This document shows positions 9,022-17,934 of a stretch of 47,913 nt of DNA, one piece after another (position 1 is the stretch's first letter; the number at the start of each line of letters is the position of its first letter). The DNA is from Candidatus Azobacteroides sp. (GTDB lineage: Bacteria; Bacteroidota; Bacteroidia; Bacteroidales; Azobacteroidaceae), in NCBI GenBank assembly GCA_009778655.1, contig WRFZ01000174.1:1-47913 (forward strand). Direction: 5' to 3'. Below the pieces are notes generated by a model. The model worked only from the letters and a program-made list of their open reading frames with translations. It did no database searches and was not told the DNA's origin. The translations under genes were made by a program, and so were the position numbers.

Positions 9022-9693
9022 TTATCGTTCACCCGATTGTATAGATTTTTCGTATTCCTTCAATCCTTCGTTCCGCAGTTTGCAGGAAGGGCAGTGTCCG
9101 CAACCGTCGGCAAGGATTCCGTTATAGCAGGTCAAGGTTTTATTTTTGACGATTTCGAAAACGCCCAATTCGTCGGATAAAGCCCAGATTTCCGCTTTAT
9201 TCAACCACATGAGCGGAGTATGAATAATAAATTGTTCATCCATCGCGAGGTTCAAAGTCGTATTCGCCGAGCGGATAAAGGTGTCGCGACAATCGGGATA
9301 GCCGCTGTAATCGGCTTGAGAAACGCCGGTAACCAGATTTTGAATCCCATGCGTTCGGGCGATTACCGCACCGAAAGTGAGGAAAAACAAGTTGCGACCC
9401 GGAACGAAGGTGTTGGGATAGGAATTTTCCGGTTTCTCGCAATCCATTGTCATCGCAAGATTGGTTAATGAGTTGTCGGCTAATTGGCTGATTATTGATG
9501 CATCGAGTACTTGAAACGGGACATTTGCTTCCGCTGCAAGCCCGCGAGCGACTTCAACTTCGTTCGAATGTCGTTGCCCGTAAGTAAAACACAGGGTTCG
9601 AACTTCGTTGAAACGACGGAGGGCCCAATACAGACAAGTCGTTGAATCTTGTCCTCCCGAAAAAAGTACGAGCGCCGATGAATTGTTTGTCAT
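9022..9693 (-). CDS. queC: 7-cyano-7-deazaguanine synthase
   Basis: ATP-dependent conversion of 7-carboxy-7-deazaguanine plus ammonia to preQ0, the substrate of QueF next door. The 223-residue protein carries the PP-loop SGGQDS at residues 12-17 and the zinc site with Cys189, Cys198, Cys201 and Cys204 (GCGHCPSC). It lies 44 bases after the EnvC-like gene; that entire gap is an array of seven-base repeats, so its ribosome-binding region is made of repeat. queD and queE are not in the window. Confidence 0.95.
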   Translation of the reverse strand: MTNNSSALVLFSGGQDSTTCLYWALRRFNEVRTLCFTYGQRHSNEVEVARGLAAEANVPFQVLDASIISQLADNSLTNLAMTMDCEKPENSYPNTFVPGRNLFFLTFGAVIARTHGIQNLVTGVSQADYSGYPDCRDTFIRSANTTLNLAMDEQFIIHTPLMWLNKAEIWALSDELGVFEIVKNKTLTCYNGILADGCGHCPSCKLRNEGLKEYEKSIQSGER

Positions 9694-9696
9694 AAT

Positions 9697-9738
9697 GAAT
9701 TATGAATTATGAATTATAAATTATGAATTATGAATTAT
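9697..9738. repeat. Heptanucleotide array filling envC-queC gap
   Basis: Exactly six units (42 bases): GAATTAT three times, AAATTAT, GAATTAT twice. The array starts three bases from the queC start codon and its last base is the first base of the EnvC-like stop codon (9738-9740). It therefore is the whole intergenic region. Confidence 0.9.
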
Positions 9739-10970
9739 TATTTTATCCAAGATAAAGGATCCAATTTGGTTTGCTCTTTCCAGATTTCGAAATGCAATAA
9801 AGTGGAGTTTCCTTTTTCCCCGTCTGTATAAATCTTTCCGAGCGCTTGCCCGGTGTTTACTTTATCTCCTTGTTTGACATATACTTGATCTATATTGGAA
9901 TACAACGTCAAATAATTACCGTGCCGGACGATAATGGAATTATTGTATCCCGGAAGAATAAATATACGGGAAACGACTCCGTTGAAAACGGCCGTTGCCT
10001 CATTGCCGGAAGTGGTTTCAATATCAATACCGTTATTATTGGTCACAATTTTCGATAATTCTTTGTGTTGATGTACGCCGAAATATCCCACGATTTTATA
10101 ATTTCCTTTCAACGGGAAAGGAAGTTTGCCTTTATTCCCGGCGAAGGTGGAAGATAACGTTCGCTCGCTTTCGGTCATCGCATAACCGCCTTTTACTTCC
10201 GCCGTTCGATTTTCTCCGCTTTCTGATTTAGCCGCCTTTTCGGATTTCAGAACTTCTTCCGCAATGATTTTTTCGATTTGTCGGTTTAAGGCATTCGCTT
10301 GTTTTTCTTTTTTTGCTAAATCCTCTTGAAGCGCTTTTTTGTTTTTTTCAAGCGTTTTTATTTCGCCTTTTTTACTTTCTTCTTCTTCGCTTAATTGTTT
10401 TTCTTCCGATTGCCGCGTACCTAAAAGTTTCAGTTTATCGCTTCGGTTTGCTAACAGTTGAGCCTTTTCCAAGTTGATTGTATTTTGTTTTTCGGTAATT
10501 TCTTCCGCCTGTTTTTTCTGCCATCCGGAATATGCTTTTAAATACATGATTCGGTGAAACGATTGAGTAAAATTTTGAGAAGACAGAATGAATAACAGAT
10601 AATCCGAACTGTTTTTGTGTAAGTACATTTTCCGTATCGAAGCGGCATAATGCTGCTTTTTCGCATCTAAGTTTTCTTCTAATGTTTTGACTTGCATTTC
10701 TTTAAAACCGATTTCTTCATCCAATGAGATGATTTCTTGGTTCAACAGTTGAATGATTTTCTTTCTCGAATTGATTTGTTGAACCAATAAGTTCAAGCGA
10801 TTCAGCGCATTACTCGTAGTCAGCTTATTTTCCTTTAGTAACCGGTTGGTTTCTTCGATTTCCGCTAAAGTCGCCAATCGTTCTTTTTCTAATTCCCGAA
10901 CTTGTACGGACTGCTGAGCCGACAACGAAAAAACACAGAACAGCAAATACACAAGCAGCTTGACTTTCAT
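9738..10970 (-). CDS. EnvC-like murein hydrolase activator, coiled coil plus degenerate LytM
   Basis: Predicted periplasmic regulator of cell-wall amidases in cell separation. A signal peptide (MKVKLLVYLLFCVFSLSAQ) precedes a long Lys/Glu-rich coiled coil (about residues 20-240) and a C-terminal M23/LytM domain (about 285-410). The domain lacks key zinc-site residues: the HxGxD motif reads NNGID and the HLHFE motif reads LLHFE. It should therefore be a non-catalytic activator like E. coli EnvC. Its ATG overlaps the TGA of the upstream DUF4292 gene by one base (TGATG), so the two are coupled. Confidence 0.88.
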   Translation of the reverse strand: MKVKLLVYLLFCVFSLSAQQSVQVRELEKERLATLAEIEETNRLLKENKLTTSNALNRLNLLVQQINSRKKIIQLLNQEIISLDEEIGFKEMQVKTLEENLDAKKQHYAASIRKMYLHKNSSDYLLFILSSQNFTQSFHRIMYLKAYSGWQKKQAEEITEKQNTINLEKAQLLANRSDKLKLLGTRQSEEKQLSEEEESKKGEIKTLEKNKKALQEDLAKKEKQANALNRQIEKIIAEEVLKSEKAAKSESGENRTAEVKGGYAMTESERTLSSTFAGNKGKLPFPLKGNYKIVGYFGVHQHKELSKIVTNNNGIDIETTSGNEATAVFNGVVSRIFILPGYNNSIIVRHGNYLTLYSNIDQVYVKQGDKVNTGQALGKIYTDGEKGNSTLLHFEIWKEQTKLDPLSWIK

Positions 10971-11815
10971 CAGAACGATTGGATCAGTTTGATTATTTGT
11001 TCAATTTCGATGGGTTGATAACCGTTTGGAATCGTAGTATCCGGTTCAAAGTAGGTATCAATATCCACGGTATTAAATGTCAGATTCAAAGTAATCAAAT
11101 CATTCGGAACGGTTAATTCCATCGTCATCTTCATCGGAAATAACCGGTTGTTGGATGCTAATCCGAAATCTTTGTACAACCAGTTCATGTTGGTTTCTTT
11201 TTTATCCTTATACATTTCCGTTTGAATAATCCGATTACTGTAATCGCTGATAAAATCGTAATTAATCCCTTGATTATCAGAATTATTCAATCGAACGAAA
11301 AATTTATCTTCATTCCAACGGAAAGTATTGTAATCATTTGAAGATATGGACGATTTCCCGGCTATAAATAATTGATTCGTAATCAAAGCTTGCAGGTTGT
11401 AAAAATCGAAATCGAAGGTTGCTTTGCTTTTAATGGTTTGCATGGATTCCGAAACATATCGTTTGTTATGTCGGTCTATAATCGTGATTTGTTCCGGCGT
11501 GATGTTTATTCGAGCCACTTCGGTTCCCAAAATCGGAATCCGCAAAGAAAGTTGGATAATTTTGTCTTTGATGATTCGCAATTGGGCATTGGCGGAAACG
11601 GTACTTTTTTTCATTCCGGGCTTGATGGAAAAACGCAACGACGAAGATAAGGTGTTGAATGGAATAGCTTGATATTGAATAGATTTTATTCGTTCTTCTT
11701 TTCCCATTTCGGATAAAGCGACAGTGGCGACCGGATGCGTCGTTTTACAACCGCCGAATAAAATGATCATTCCCGTTAAAAGAAGCGCACAGTTGTATTT
11801 CCTATTTCGATTCAT
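10970..11815 (-). CDS. DUF4292 family lipoprotein
   Basis: A 281-residue lipoprotein with a lipobox ending in Gly-Gly-Cys near residue 23 (LLLTGMIILFGGC). The rest is a beta-rich LolB/LolA-like outer-membrane fold as expected for DUF4292 (SIKPGMKKSTVSAN, then LRIPILGTEVARI). The family has no proved biochemical role; a part in handling lipoproteins or LPS at the periplasmic face is only a structural guess. It overlaps the 3' end of the TPR gene by 14 bases and the EnvC-like gene by one, so the three form one operon, an order conserved in Bacteroidota as far as I recall. Confidence 0.85.
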   Translation of the reverse strand: MNRNRKYNCALLLTGMIILFGGCKTTHPVATVALSEMGKEERIKSIQYQAIPFNTLSSSLRFSIKPGMKKSTVSANAQLRIIKDKIIQLSLRIPILGTEVARINITPEQITIIDRHNKRYVSESMQTIKSKATFDFDFYNLQALITNQLFIAGKSSISSNDYNTFRWNEDKFFVRLNNSDNQGINYDFISDYSNRIIQTEMYKDKKETNMNWLYKDFGLASNNRLFPMKMTMELTVPNDLITLNLTFNTVDIDTYFEPDTTIPNGYQPIEIEQIIKLIQSF

Positions 11816-13532
11816 AATACATTTTGTTTTCTATTTTCTTTTCCAACAGACTTGTATCTTCTCCCATTTCTTTGATTTCCAACGCTTTTTCCCATTGTTC
11901 AACGGCTTTATCCGTATTTCCCGTTTTGTAAAGAATATCGCCGTAATGCTCCAGAATATCGGAACTTTGTCCTCCGTTTGAGATCGCGCTTTCAATATAA
12001 AATTTGGCCAAGGTATAATTCCCTTTTTGGAAGAACACCCAAGCATAAGTGTCTATGTAAGTGGGTTCGTTGGGTTGCAATTTTATACATTTGGAGATCA
12101 TTCGCTCCGCTTTATCCAAATCTTCCTTGTCTAAACTTAAAAAATAAGCGTAATTGTTAAGAACCACGATGTTATTTTCATTATATTCCAACGATTTATC
12201 GTAAGCTTGATAGGATTCTTTCTTTTGATTCATTTGGTGATACAAATCGCCGATTATACCGTAGAACCTCGAAAGGGATGGTTTGTCATCCTCCGGAATA
12301 ACGGGGATTCCTTCTTGGAAAACAGCCAGCGCTTCCGGGTAGTTTTTTAACTGATAATAGGCGGAACCTTTATAATAATAAAATTCGAAATCATCGGGAA
12401 AAACAGCTAAAGCCGAATTACAAATCCGGATAATTTCATCCGCATTCTCCTCTCGGATAGCAATATTCATTAGTAGGCGCCAAGCAAGCGAGTTTTCCGG
12501 ATTGGCTTCCGTAACCAATTGGAATTGAACCCGGGCCTCTTCCCATTTACCTTGGGATACCAGAAATTGACCATACATCATATTGAGTTCTTTTTCTTGG
12601 GAATATTGTTCCATCAGCGTTTTAAACAAAGAATCGGCCGCTTCGACCTCTTTTTGGTTCGACAACCGGTCTCCGAGGTATTTTCCGAGAATGGAAATTT
12701 TGGTATCCACATCCAATACGGGATTTTTCAATGCGGATTCAATTTCTTGTACCGCCGCTTCCGTATCGCCTTTTTTCTCGTAATAACCGGCCATGGAAGC
12801 AACGTAGTAAGGACTTTGCGGATCAATTTTATGCGCTTTCTCATAATAGGTCAACGCTTTGTCTGAATCGCCGTTTTCTAAATAAAAATCGCCGATTAGG
12901 ATTTGATATTTTGTTTCCGACGGATTTTTAGCGGCTAATTTCTCAAGTTCGTTGATTGCGTTTTCCTTTTGTTCCACTGCGAGATACAGCTTGTATTTTT
13001 GCATAGAAAGCGCTTCGCTCATTCCGATGCTATTCTCTAAAGCGTCGAGCGATTGAATGGCTTTGTCTATTCGGTTTTGTTTCAAATACAAATCACTGAG
13101 ATAAAAATGCAATTCCGATTTTTCCGGATGTTCGGCCGCCAATTGTTCATAAAGCTCGGTGGCTCCGGAAAGGTCTCCTGTTTCCCGGTAAATTTCCGCC
13201 AAAGAAACTTTGTATTCAAAATTTTCAGAATCATAGATCACCGCTTTTTTAAGCGCTTCGATGGCTAAAGAATCTTCTTGCAAAAACAGATAATAGTTCG
13301 CCATCAAAGCCAATGCCGACGAAGATGTCGAATCAATTTTCAACGCGTATTGCAACGCGGCGTAAGCTTCGCCGTGTTTGTCGCTCTGTTTAAGGCGCAA
13401 GGCCTCTAAGTAAAAATAATCGAATTTTTTCTTGGTTCGATATACGGAATCTTCCACCGTCGTGCGACTGTCTTCTGCCGATACCGCTAAGCAAAAACAA
13501 GTGAAAAACAATAAAATGATTGTCTGTTTCAT
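11802..13532 (-). CDS. Exported TPR-repeat protein
   Basis: A 576-residue protein with a signal peptide (MKQTIILLFFTCFCLAVSA) and at least ten tetratricopeptide repeats, for example ALTYYEKAHKIDPQSPYY, AWRLLMNIAIREENADE and SYQAYDKSLEYNENN. TPR arrays bind peptides and act as scaffolds. There is no lipobox and no second domain. It lies 18 bases after dut and overlaps the DUF4292 lipoprotein gene. Its place before two envelope genes suggests an envelope-assembly scaffold, which is inference from context. Confidence 0.85.
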   Translation of the reverse strand: MKQTIILLFFTCFCLAVSAEDSRTTVEDSVYRTKKKFDYFYLEALRLKQSDKHGEAYAALQYALKIDSTSSSALALMANYYLFLQEDSLAIEALKKAVIYDSENFEYKVSLAEIYRETGDLSGATELYEQLAAEHPEKSELHFYLSDLYLKQNRIDKAIQSLDALENSIGMSEALSMQKYKLYLAVEQKENAINELEKLAAKNPSETKYQILIGDFYLENGDSDKALTYYEKAHKIDPQSPYYVASMAGYYEKKGDTEAAVQEIESALKNPVLDVDTKISILGKYLGDRLSNQKEVEAADSLFKTLMEQYSQEKELNMMYGQFLVSQGKWEEARVQFQLVTEANPENSLAWRLLMNIAIREENADEIIRICNSALAVFPDDFEFYYYKGSAYYQLKNYPEALAVFQEGIPVIPEDDKPSLSRFYGIIGDLYHQMNQKKESYQAYDKSLEYNENNIVVLNNYAYFLSLDKEDLDKAERMISKCIKLQPNEPTYIDTYAWVFFQKGNYTLAKFYIESAISNGGQSSDILEHYGDILYKTGNTDKAVEQWEKALEIKEMGEDTSLLEKKIENKMYYESK

Positions 13533-13550
13533 ATTATTTCTATTTGCTTT

Positions 13551-13985
13551 TTATTCGGCTCCGGTATGGCCGAATCCGCCCGCGCCGCGAACGGTTTCCG
13601 TTAAATACTCGGCAGGTATCCATTCTACGCGCTCGTGACGGGCGACCACCATTTGGCAAATTCGTTCCCCGTCATTAATAACAAACGGCGCATTGGAAAG
13701 ATTGACTACAATCGCTTTTATTTCTCCGCGATAATCCGAGTCAATGGTTCCCGGCGCATTTACCAACGATATTCCGTGTTTGATTGCCAAACCGCTTCTC
13801 GGACGAATTTGCGCTTCATACCCGCTCGGTAATTCGATAAAAAGCCCCGTCGGAATTAAAGCTCGTTCCAGCGGTTCCAGCGTGACGGGAGCATCCATAT
13901 TCGCACGCAAATCCATTCCTGCGGAGTGGAGCGTTTCGTATTCCGGCAAAGCGTGTTTTGAATGATTAATGATTTTTACTTGCAT
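13551..13985 (-). CDS. dut: dUTP diphosphatase
   Basis: Hydrolyses dUTP to dUMP and pyrophosphate, keeping uracil out of DNA and feeding dTMP synthesis; trimeric in this family. From the ATG at 13985 it has 144 residues with all five dUTPase motifs: [37 protein letters not shown] and the C-terminal P-loop-like [11 protein letters not shown] longer frame from 14006 would begin inside the TAnnTTTG core at 14004-14011, so 13985 is preferred. First gene of the leftward dut-TPR-DUF4292-EnvC series. Confidence 0.95.
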   Translation of the reverse strand: MQVKIINHSKHALPEYETLHSAGMDLRANMDAPVTLEPLERALIPTGLFIELPSGYEAQIRPRSGLAIKHGISLVNAPGTIDSDYRGEIKAIVVNLSNAPFVINDGERICQMVVARHERVEWIPAEYLTETVRGAGGFGHTGAE

Positions 13986-14003
13986 ATTGAATGTAATTCG
14001 ATG

Positions 14004-14033
14004 CAAAAATACAATTTATTTTGCAGAGAACAA
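14004..14033 (-). promoter_or_regulatory. Promoter of dut operon
   Basis: TATTTTTG core (14004-14011, minus strand) with a TTG 19 bases upstream on that strand. It matches the Bacteroidota TTTG/TAnnTTTG promoter and fixes the dut start at 13985. Confidence 0.6.
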
Positions 14034-14118
14034 GATTATTTCACATCAAAAACGAATTGTATGATACGAGTAATATCATTTTTTTCATGCCGATTCAATT
14101 TTTTCTTAAGCTTTCTTG

Positions 14119-14136
14119 TAATATCGTAGGATATTA
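14119..14136. promoter_or_regulatory. Perfect 7-bp palindrome, possible operator
   Basis: TAATATC, spacer GTAG, GATATTA: a perfect inverted repeat. It covers the place where the -33 element of the recJ promoter should be (core at 14150), between divergent dut and recJ. Confidence 0.4.
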
Positions 14137-14149
14137 TATACTTTTTTTT

Positions 14150-14157
14150 TATCTTTG
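14150..14157 (+). promoter_or_regulatory. Promoter core for recJ operon
   Basis: TATCTTTG matches TAnnTTTG. It leaves a 5' leader of about 115 bases before the recJ ATG at 14276. Confidence 0.55.
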
Positions 14158-14275
14158 CAAAGTAATTATTTAAAGCGATCCGACAAAGTTCGTAAGTAAC
14201 TAATCTGTTAATTCACTTGTTGGTAGATAGCCTTAGAAATAATTTTTCCGCGAAAAAAGAAAAAAAACAATATAA

Positions 14276-16024
14276 ATGACTGACAAATGGAATTATCAAC
14301 TCCCCACAAAAGAACAAAAACTTAAAAAAGACGAACTCTCGAAAAGATTCGGACTAAGTCCTGCGGTCTGTCTTCTGATGGTACAAAGAGGTATTACCAC
14401 AGAGCAAGAGGTACGGCAGTTCCTCAATCCGAATTTGAGAGATTTGCACGATCCTTTCTTGTATCCCGATATGCGGAAAGCCGTTGATCGCTTGAATCAA
14501 GCTTTGGGAAACAAAGAAAGAATCATGATTTATGGGGATTATGATGTGGACGGCACAACTGCCGTTGCACTGGTTTACAAATTTTTAGAACAAAACACTT
14601 GGTCGTCCCATTTGGATTATTATATTCCGGATCGCTACGACGAAGGGTACGGTATTTCGGACAAGGGGATCGAGTATGCTCATGAAACCGGCGTATCGCT
14701 GATCATTTCTTTGGATTGCGGAATCAAAGCGATTAAGAAAATAGCTTACGCCAAATCGTTGGGAATTGATTTCATTATCTGCGATCATCACATGCCGGAC
14801 GACGTATTACCCGATGCCGTAGCTATCTTGGACGCCAAACGCTCGGATTCTTCTTATCCTTATGAACATCTTTCCGGCTGTGGCGTAGGTTTCAAATTCA
14901 TGCATGCATTTGCCATCAGTAACGGAATTGATTTTTCGAGCTTGAGATCTTTACTTGATTTGGTTGTGGTCAGCATTGCGTCGGATATTGTTCCGATTAC
15001 CGGCGAAAATCGTATCATGGCGGCATACGGATTGAGACAATTAAGCCATAATCCGAGTAAAGGACTCAAAGGAATTATTGACATTTGCGGACTGTCGGGA
15101 AAAGAAATCACGCCCAGTGACATCGTTTTTAAAATCGGACCTCGAATCAATGCTTCCGGAAGAATGATGAACGGAAAGGAAGCCGTGGATTTGCTTTTGG
15201 CGAAGGATTTTAAATCAGCTCAAGAGATGAGTGAAAGTATTGACCAATATAACGATGATCGCCGCGAATTGGATAAAAAAATAACCGATGAGGCCTATTC
15301 GATTATTGACGAGGACCCTCAAATGGCAACCCGGAAAATTTTGGTGGTCTTTAATCGGGAATGGCACAAAGGCGTGATTGGAATCGTAGCGTCACGATTG
15401 ACCGAAAGATATTACAAACCAGTTATTGTTTTGACCGAATCAACCGGCTATGTTTCCGGTTCGGCTCGTTCGGTAACCGGCTTTGATATTTACAAAGCCA
15501 TTGAATCTTGCCGGGATCTTTTGCTTAATTTCGGCGGACATACGTTCGCAGCCGGCGTTACTTTGTTGGAGGAAAATTTGGAGTTATTCCGCTCCCGCCT
15601 CGAAGCTTTTGCCGATGAATACATGGAAGAGGAACAAATGATCCATACTTTGGATATTGATATGGCTTTGAAATTCAGTGAAATTGATAATAAGCTTTTA
15701 TATGATCTGAAACGAATGAGTCCTTTCGGTCCCGAAAACCAAAAACCGGTTTTTTGTTCGTTCGACGTGCGGGATTTCGGAAGCAGTAAATTGGTCGGTA
15801 AAGAATTGGAGCATATTAAATTGGAATTGATTGACGATTCTACTGGAGATATTATCTCGGCAATCGCTTTCGGAATGCATCCGTACAACGACTATATCAA
15901 AAGCGGAAAACCGTTCGATATTTGTTATACAATCGAAGAAAACGTATATAACAATAAAGCAAGTATTCAACTGCTAATCAAAGATATTCGAATGAACGAT
16001 AACCATGTTTCTCGAAATTCTTAA
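14276..16024 (+). CDS. recJ: Single-stranded-DNA-specific exonuclease RecJ
   Basis: 5'-3' exonuclease on single-stranded DNA in recombination and mismatch repair. The 582-residue protein has the DHH-family motifs DYDVDG (88-93) and DHH (170-172), SLDCG, a DHHA1 domain with NASGRM and GSARS/GGHTFAAG, and a C-terminal OB-fold. Length matches bacterial RecJ. Its last 20 bases overlap the recQ start, so the two are coupled. RecJ and RecQ cooperate at stalled forks, and the overlap fits that partnership. Confidence 0.95.
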   Translation: MTDKWNYQLPTKEQKLKKDELSKRFGLSPAVCLLMVQRGITTEQEVRQFLNPNLRDLHDPFLYPDMRKAVDRLNQALGNKERIMIYGDYDVDGTTAVALVYKFLEQNTWSSHLDYYIPDRYDEGYGISDKGIEYAHETGVSLIISLDCGIKAIKKIAYAKSLGIDFIICDHHMPDDVLPDAVAILDAKRSDSSYPYEHLSGCGVGFKFMHAFAISNGIDFSSLRSLLDLVVVSIASDIVPITGENRIMAAYGLRQLSHNPSKGLKGIIDICGLSGKEITPSDIVFKIGPRINASGRMMNGKEAVDLLLAKDFKSAQEMSESIDQYNDDRRELDKKITDEAYSIIDEDPQMATRKILVVFNREWHKGVIGIVASRLTERYYKPVIVLTESTGYVSGSARSVTGFDIYKAIESCRDLLLNFGGHTFAAGVTLLEENLELFRSRLEAFADEYMEEEQMIHTLDIDMALKFSEIDNKLLYDLKRMSPFGPENQKPVFCSFDVRDFGSSKLVGKELEHIKLELIDDSTGDIISAIAFGMHPYNDYIKSGKPFDICYTIEENVYNNKASIQLLIKDIRMNDNHVSRNS

Positions 16025-17906
16025 ACAATATTGGGGGTATGACTCGTTTCGTTCGCTTCAGGAAGAAATCATAACTTCCGTTTACGAAGGAAAAGACACC
16101 TTGGGACTTATGCCGACGGGAGGCGGAAAGTCGTTGACCTTCCAAGTTCCGACTATGTTGATGGAGGGTCTCTGTCTCGTTGTGACCCCTTTAATTGCTT
16201 TGATGAAAGATCAGGTGGATAATTTGAGAAAACTCGGAATCAAAGCCGCTTGCGTACATTCCGGAATGAGTCATTTCGAAATCATGGTTGCATTAGATAA
16301 CTGTATTTTCGGCAATTACAAATTCTTGTATGTATCGCCCGAACGCTTGACTACCGAGCTTTTCTTAGCCAAACTTTCGCATTTCAATATCTGTTTACTG
16401 GTTGTTGACGAATCCCATTGTATCTCGCAGTGGGGATATGATTTCCGTCCCTCTTATTTGCGTATTGTTGATATTCGGGAATATCTTCCCGACGTTCCCG
16501 TTCTTGCGCTGACGGCAACCGCTACTCCCGATGTTATTGACGATATTCAAGAAAAATTGCATTTCAAACAAAAAAACGTTTTTTGTAAAAGTTTCGAACG
16601 GGAAAACATCGCTTACGTAATCCGCGAAACCGATGATAAAATCTTTGAAATGGTACATATTCTGTCGAGAGTGCAGGGATGTTCCATTGTTTATGTACGA
16701 AGTCGTAAACTGACGAAAGAAATTGCCGTCGAACTGCAACGTCACGGCATTCAAGCGGATTATTTTCATGCCGGATTGAATCCGGACGAAAAGATACAAA
16801 AGCAAAACGATTGGAAAAACGACCGATGTCGGGTAATTGTTTGCACAAACGCTTTCGGCATGGGAATTGACAAACCGGATGTTCGTTTGGTTATCCACTA
16901 CGAATTGCCCGGCTCTCTGGAAGAATATTTCCAAGAAGCCGGTCGAGCCGGTCGGGACGAGAAAAAAGCATACGCAGTTGCGCTTTTCTCTCCGAGGGAT
17001 GTCGTTCAATTGAAAAAACGAGTGAAAGAGGAATTTCCGGGACGGGAGTTTGTCAAAGAAGTATATGAAAAATTAGCTTATTTTTTTCAGATTCCCATAA
17101 ATACGGGAATGGATACCGGTCATAATTTCTCGATCGAAAAATTTTGTTCGATTTACAAATACAATATCACACAGGTACATAACGCATTGAAAATTTTGGA
17201 TTTATCGGAATATATCACTTATATCGAAGATACGGACAAGCAATCGAAATTAATGTTTACCATTCAACGCGATGAACTGTATAAATTTTCCGAATTCAGC
17301 GAAACGATTGAAAATCTGATTCAAGTACTTTTGCGATCTTATACCGGTTTGTTTACCGATTATGTCCGTATTAGTGAAGATTTATTGGCGCAACGAACGG
17401 GAATATCCGAACATGCGGCTTACGAATCGCTAAAACTTCTGTCGAAAAAAAATATTATTCATTATATCCCCGCTCAAAAAGTACCGACTATTTATTACAA
17501 TAAAAATCGGGAAGAAATGAAATACCTGTTTATTCCGCAATCGGTATATGAAGAGCGAAGAGATAGATTGATCCGACGGATCAAAAACGTCATTGATTAC
17601 GGAAGTTCCAAAACGCAATGCCGGAGCAGAATGCTGCTGGAATATTTCGGAGAAAAAAATGCGAAAGATTGCGGAAAGTGTGATGTCTGCACCGATAAAA
17701 AGCGACAAAACATGAACTCCTCCGATATGGAGCGATTGATTCAAACGGTTTTGAATCAATTGGACGGAAAAGAGATGACGATGGATGAAATTTCTGCGGC
17801 AACGGATTATCCCGAAACTCGTCTGACAGAAGCCCTCCGTTTTCTTTCCGATAATAATCAAATCGTGATAGAGGAAAATAAAATACGAAAAAAAACAGTT
17901 CAATAA
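16005..17906 (+). CDS. recQ: ATP-dependent DNA helicase RecQ
   Basis: 3'-5' superfamily 2 helicase that opens ends for RecJ and resolves fork structures. The 633-residue protein has Walker A TGGGKS at 38-43, the DESH form of motif II at 135-138 (VVDESHCISQWG), TATAT, motif VI QEAGRAGRD, and the RecQ zinc cluster CRSRM, then CGKCDVC near the end of the RecQ-Ct part. It lacks an obvious HRDC domain and is of the shorter Bacteroidota type. The start overlaps recJ by 20 bases. Confidence 0.95.
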   Translation: MFLEILKQYWGYDSFRSLQEEIITSVYEGKDTLGLMPTGGGKSLTFQVPTMLMEGLCLVVTPLIALMKDQVDNLRKLGIKAACVHSGMSHFEIMVALDNCIFGNYKFLYVSPERLTTELFLAKLSHFNICLLVVDESHCISQWGYDFRPSYLRIVDIREYLPDVPVLALTATATPDVIDDIQEKLHFKQKNVFCKSFERENIAYVIRETDDKIFEMVHILSRVQGCSIVYVRSRKLTKEIAVELQRHGIQADYFHAGLNPDEKIQKQNDWKNDRCRVIVCTNAFGMGIDKPDVRLVIHYELPGSLEEYFQEAGRAGRDEKKAYAVALFSPRDVVQLKKRVKEEFPGREFVKEVYEKLAYFFQIPINTGMDTGHNFSIEKFCSIYKYNITQVHNALKILDLSEYITYIEDTDKQSKLMFTIQRDELYKFSEFSETIENLIQVLLRSYTGLFTDYVRISEDLLAQRTGISEHAAYESLKLLSKKNIIHYIPAQKVPTIYYNKNREEMKYLFIPQSVYEERRDRLIRRIKNVIDYGSSKTQCRSRMLLEYFGEKNAKDCGKCDVCTDKKRQNMNSSDMERLIQTVLNQLDGKEMTMDEISAATDYPETRLTEALRFLSDNNQIVIEENKIRKKTVQ

Positions 17907-17934
17907 AAACAACCGGTTACCGGCGCTTATTCGC

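Noticed and set aside
16395-17009. A 204-codon open frame on the minus strand
   Set aside because: It lies wholly inside recQ, which has all helicase motifs; the shadow has no recognisable domain.
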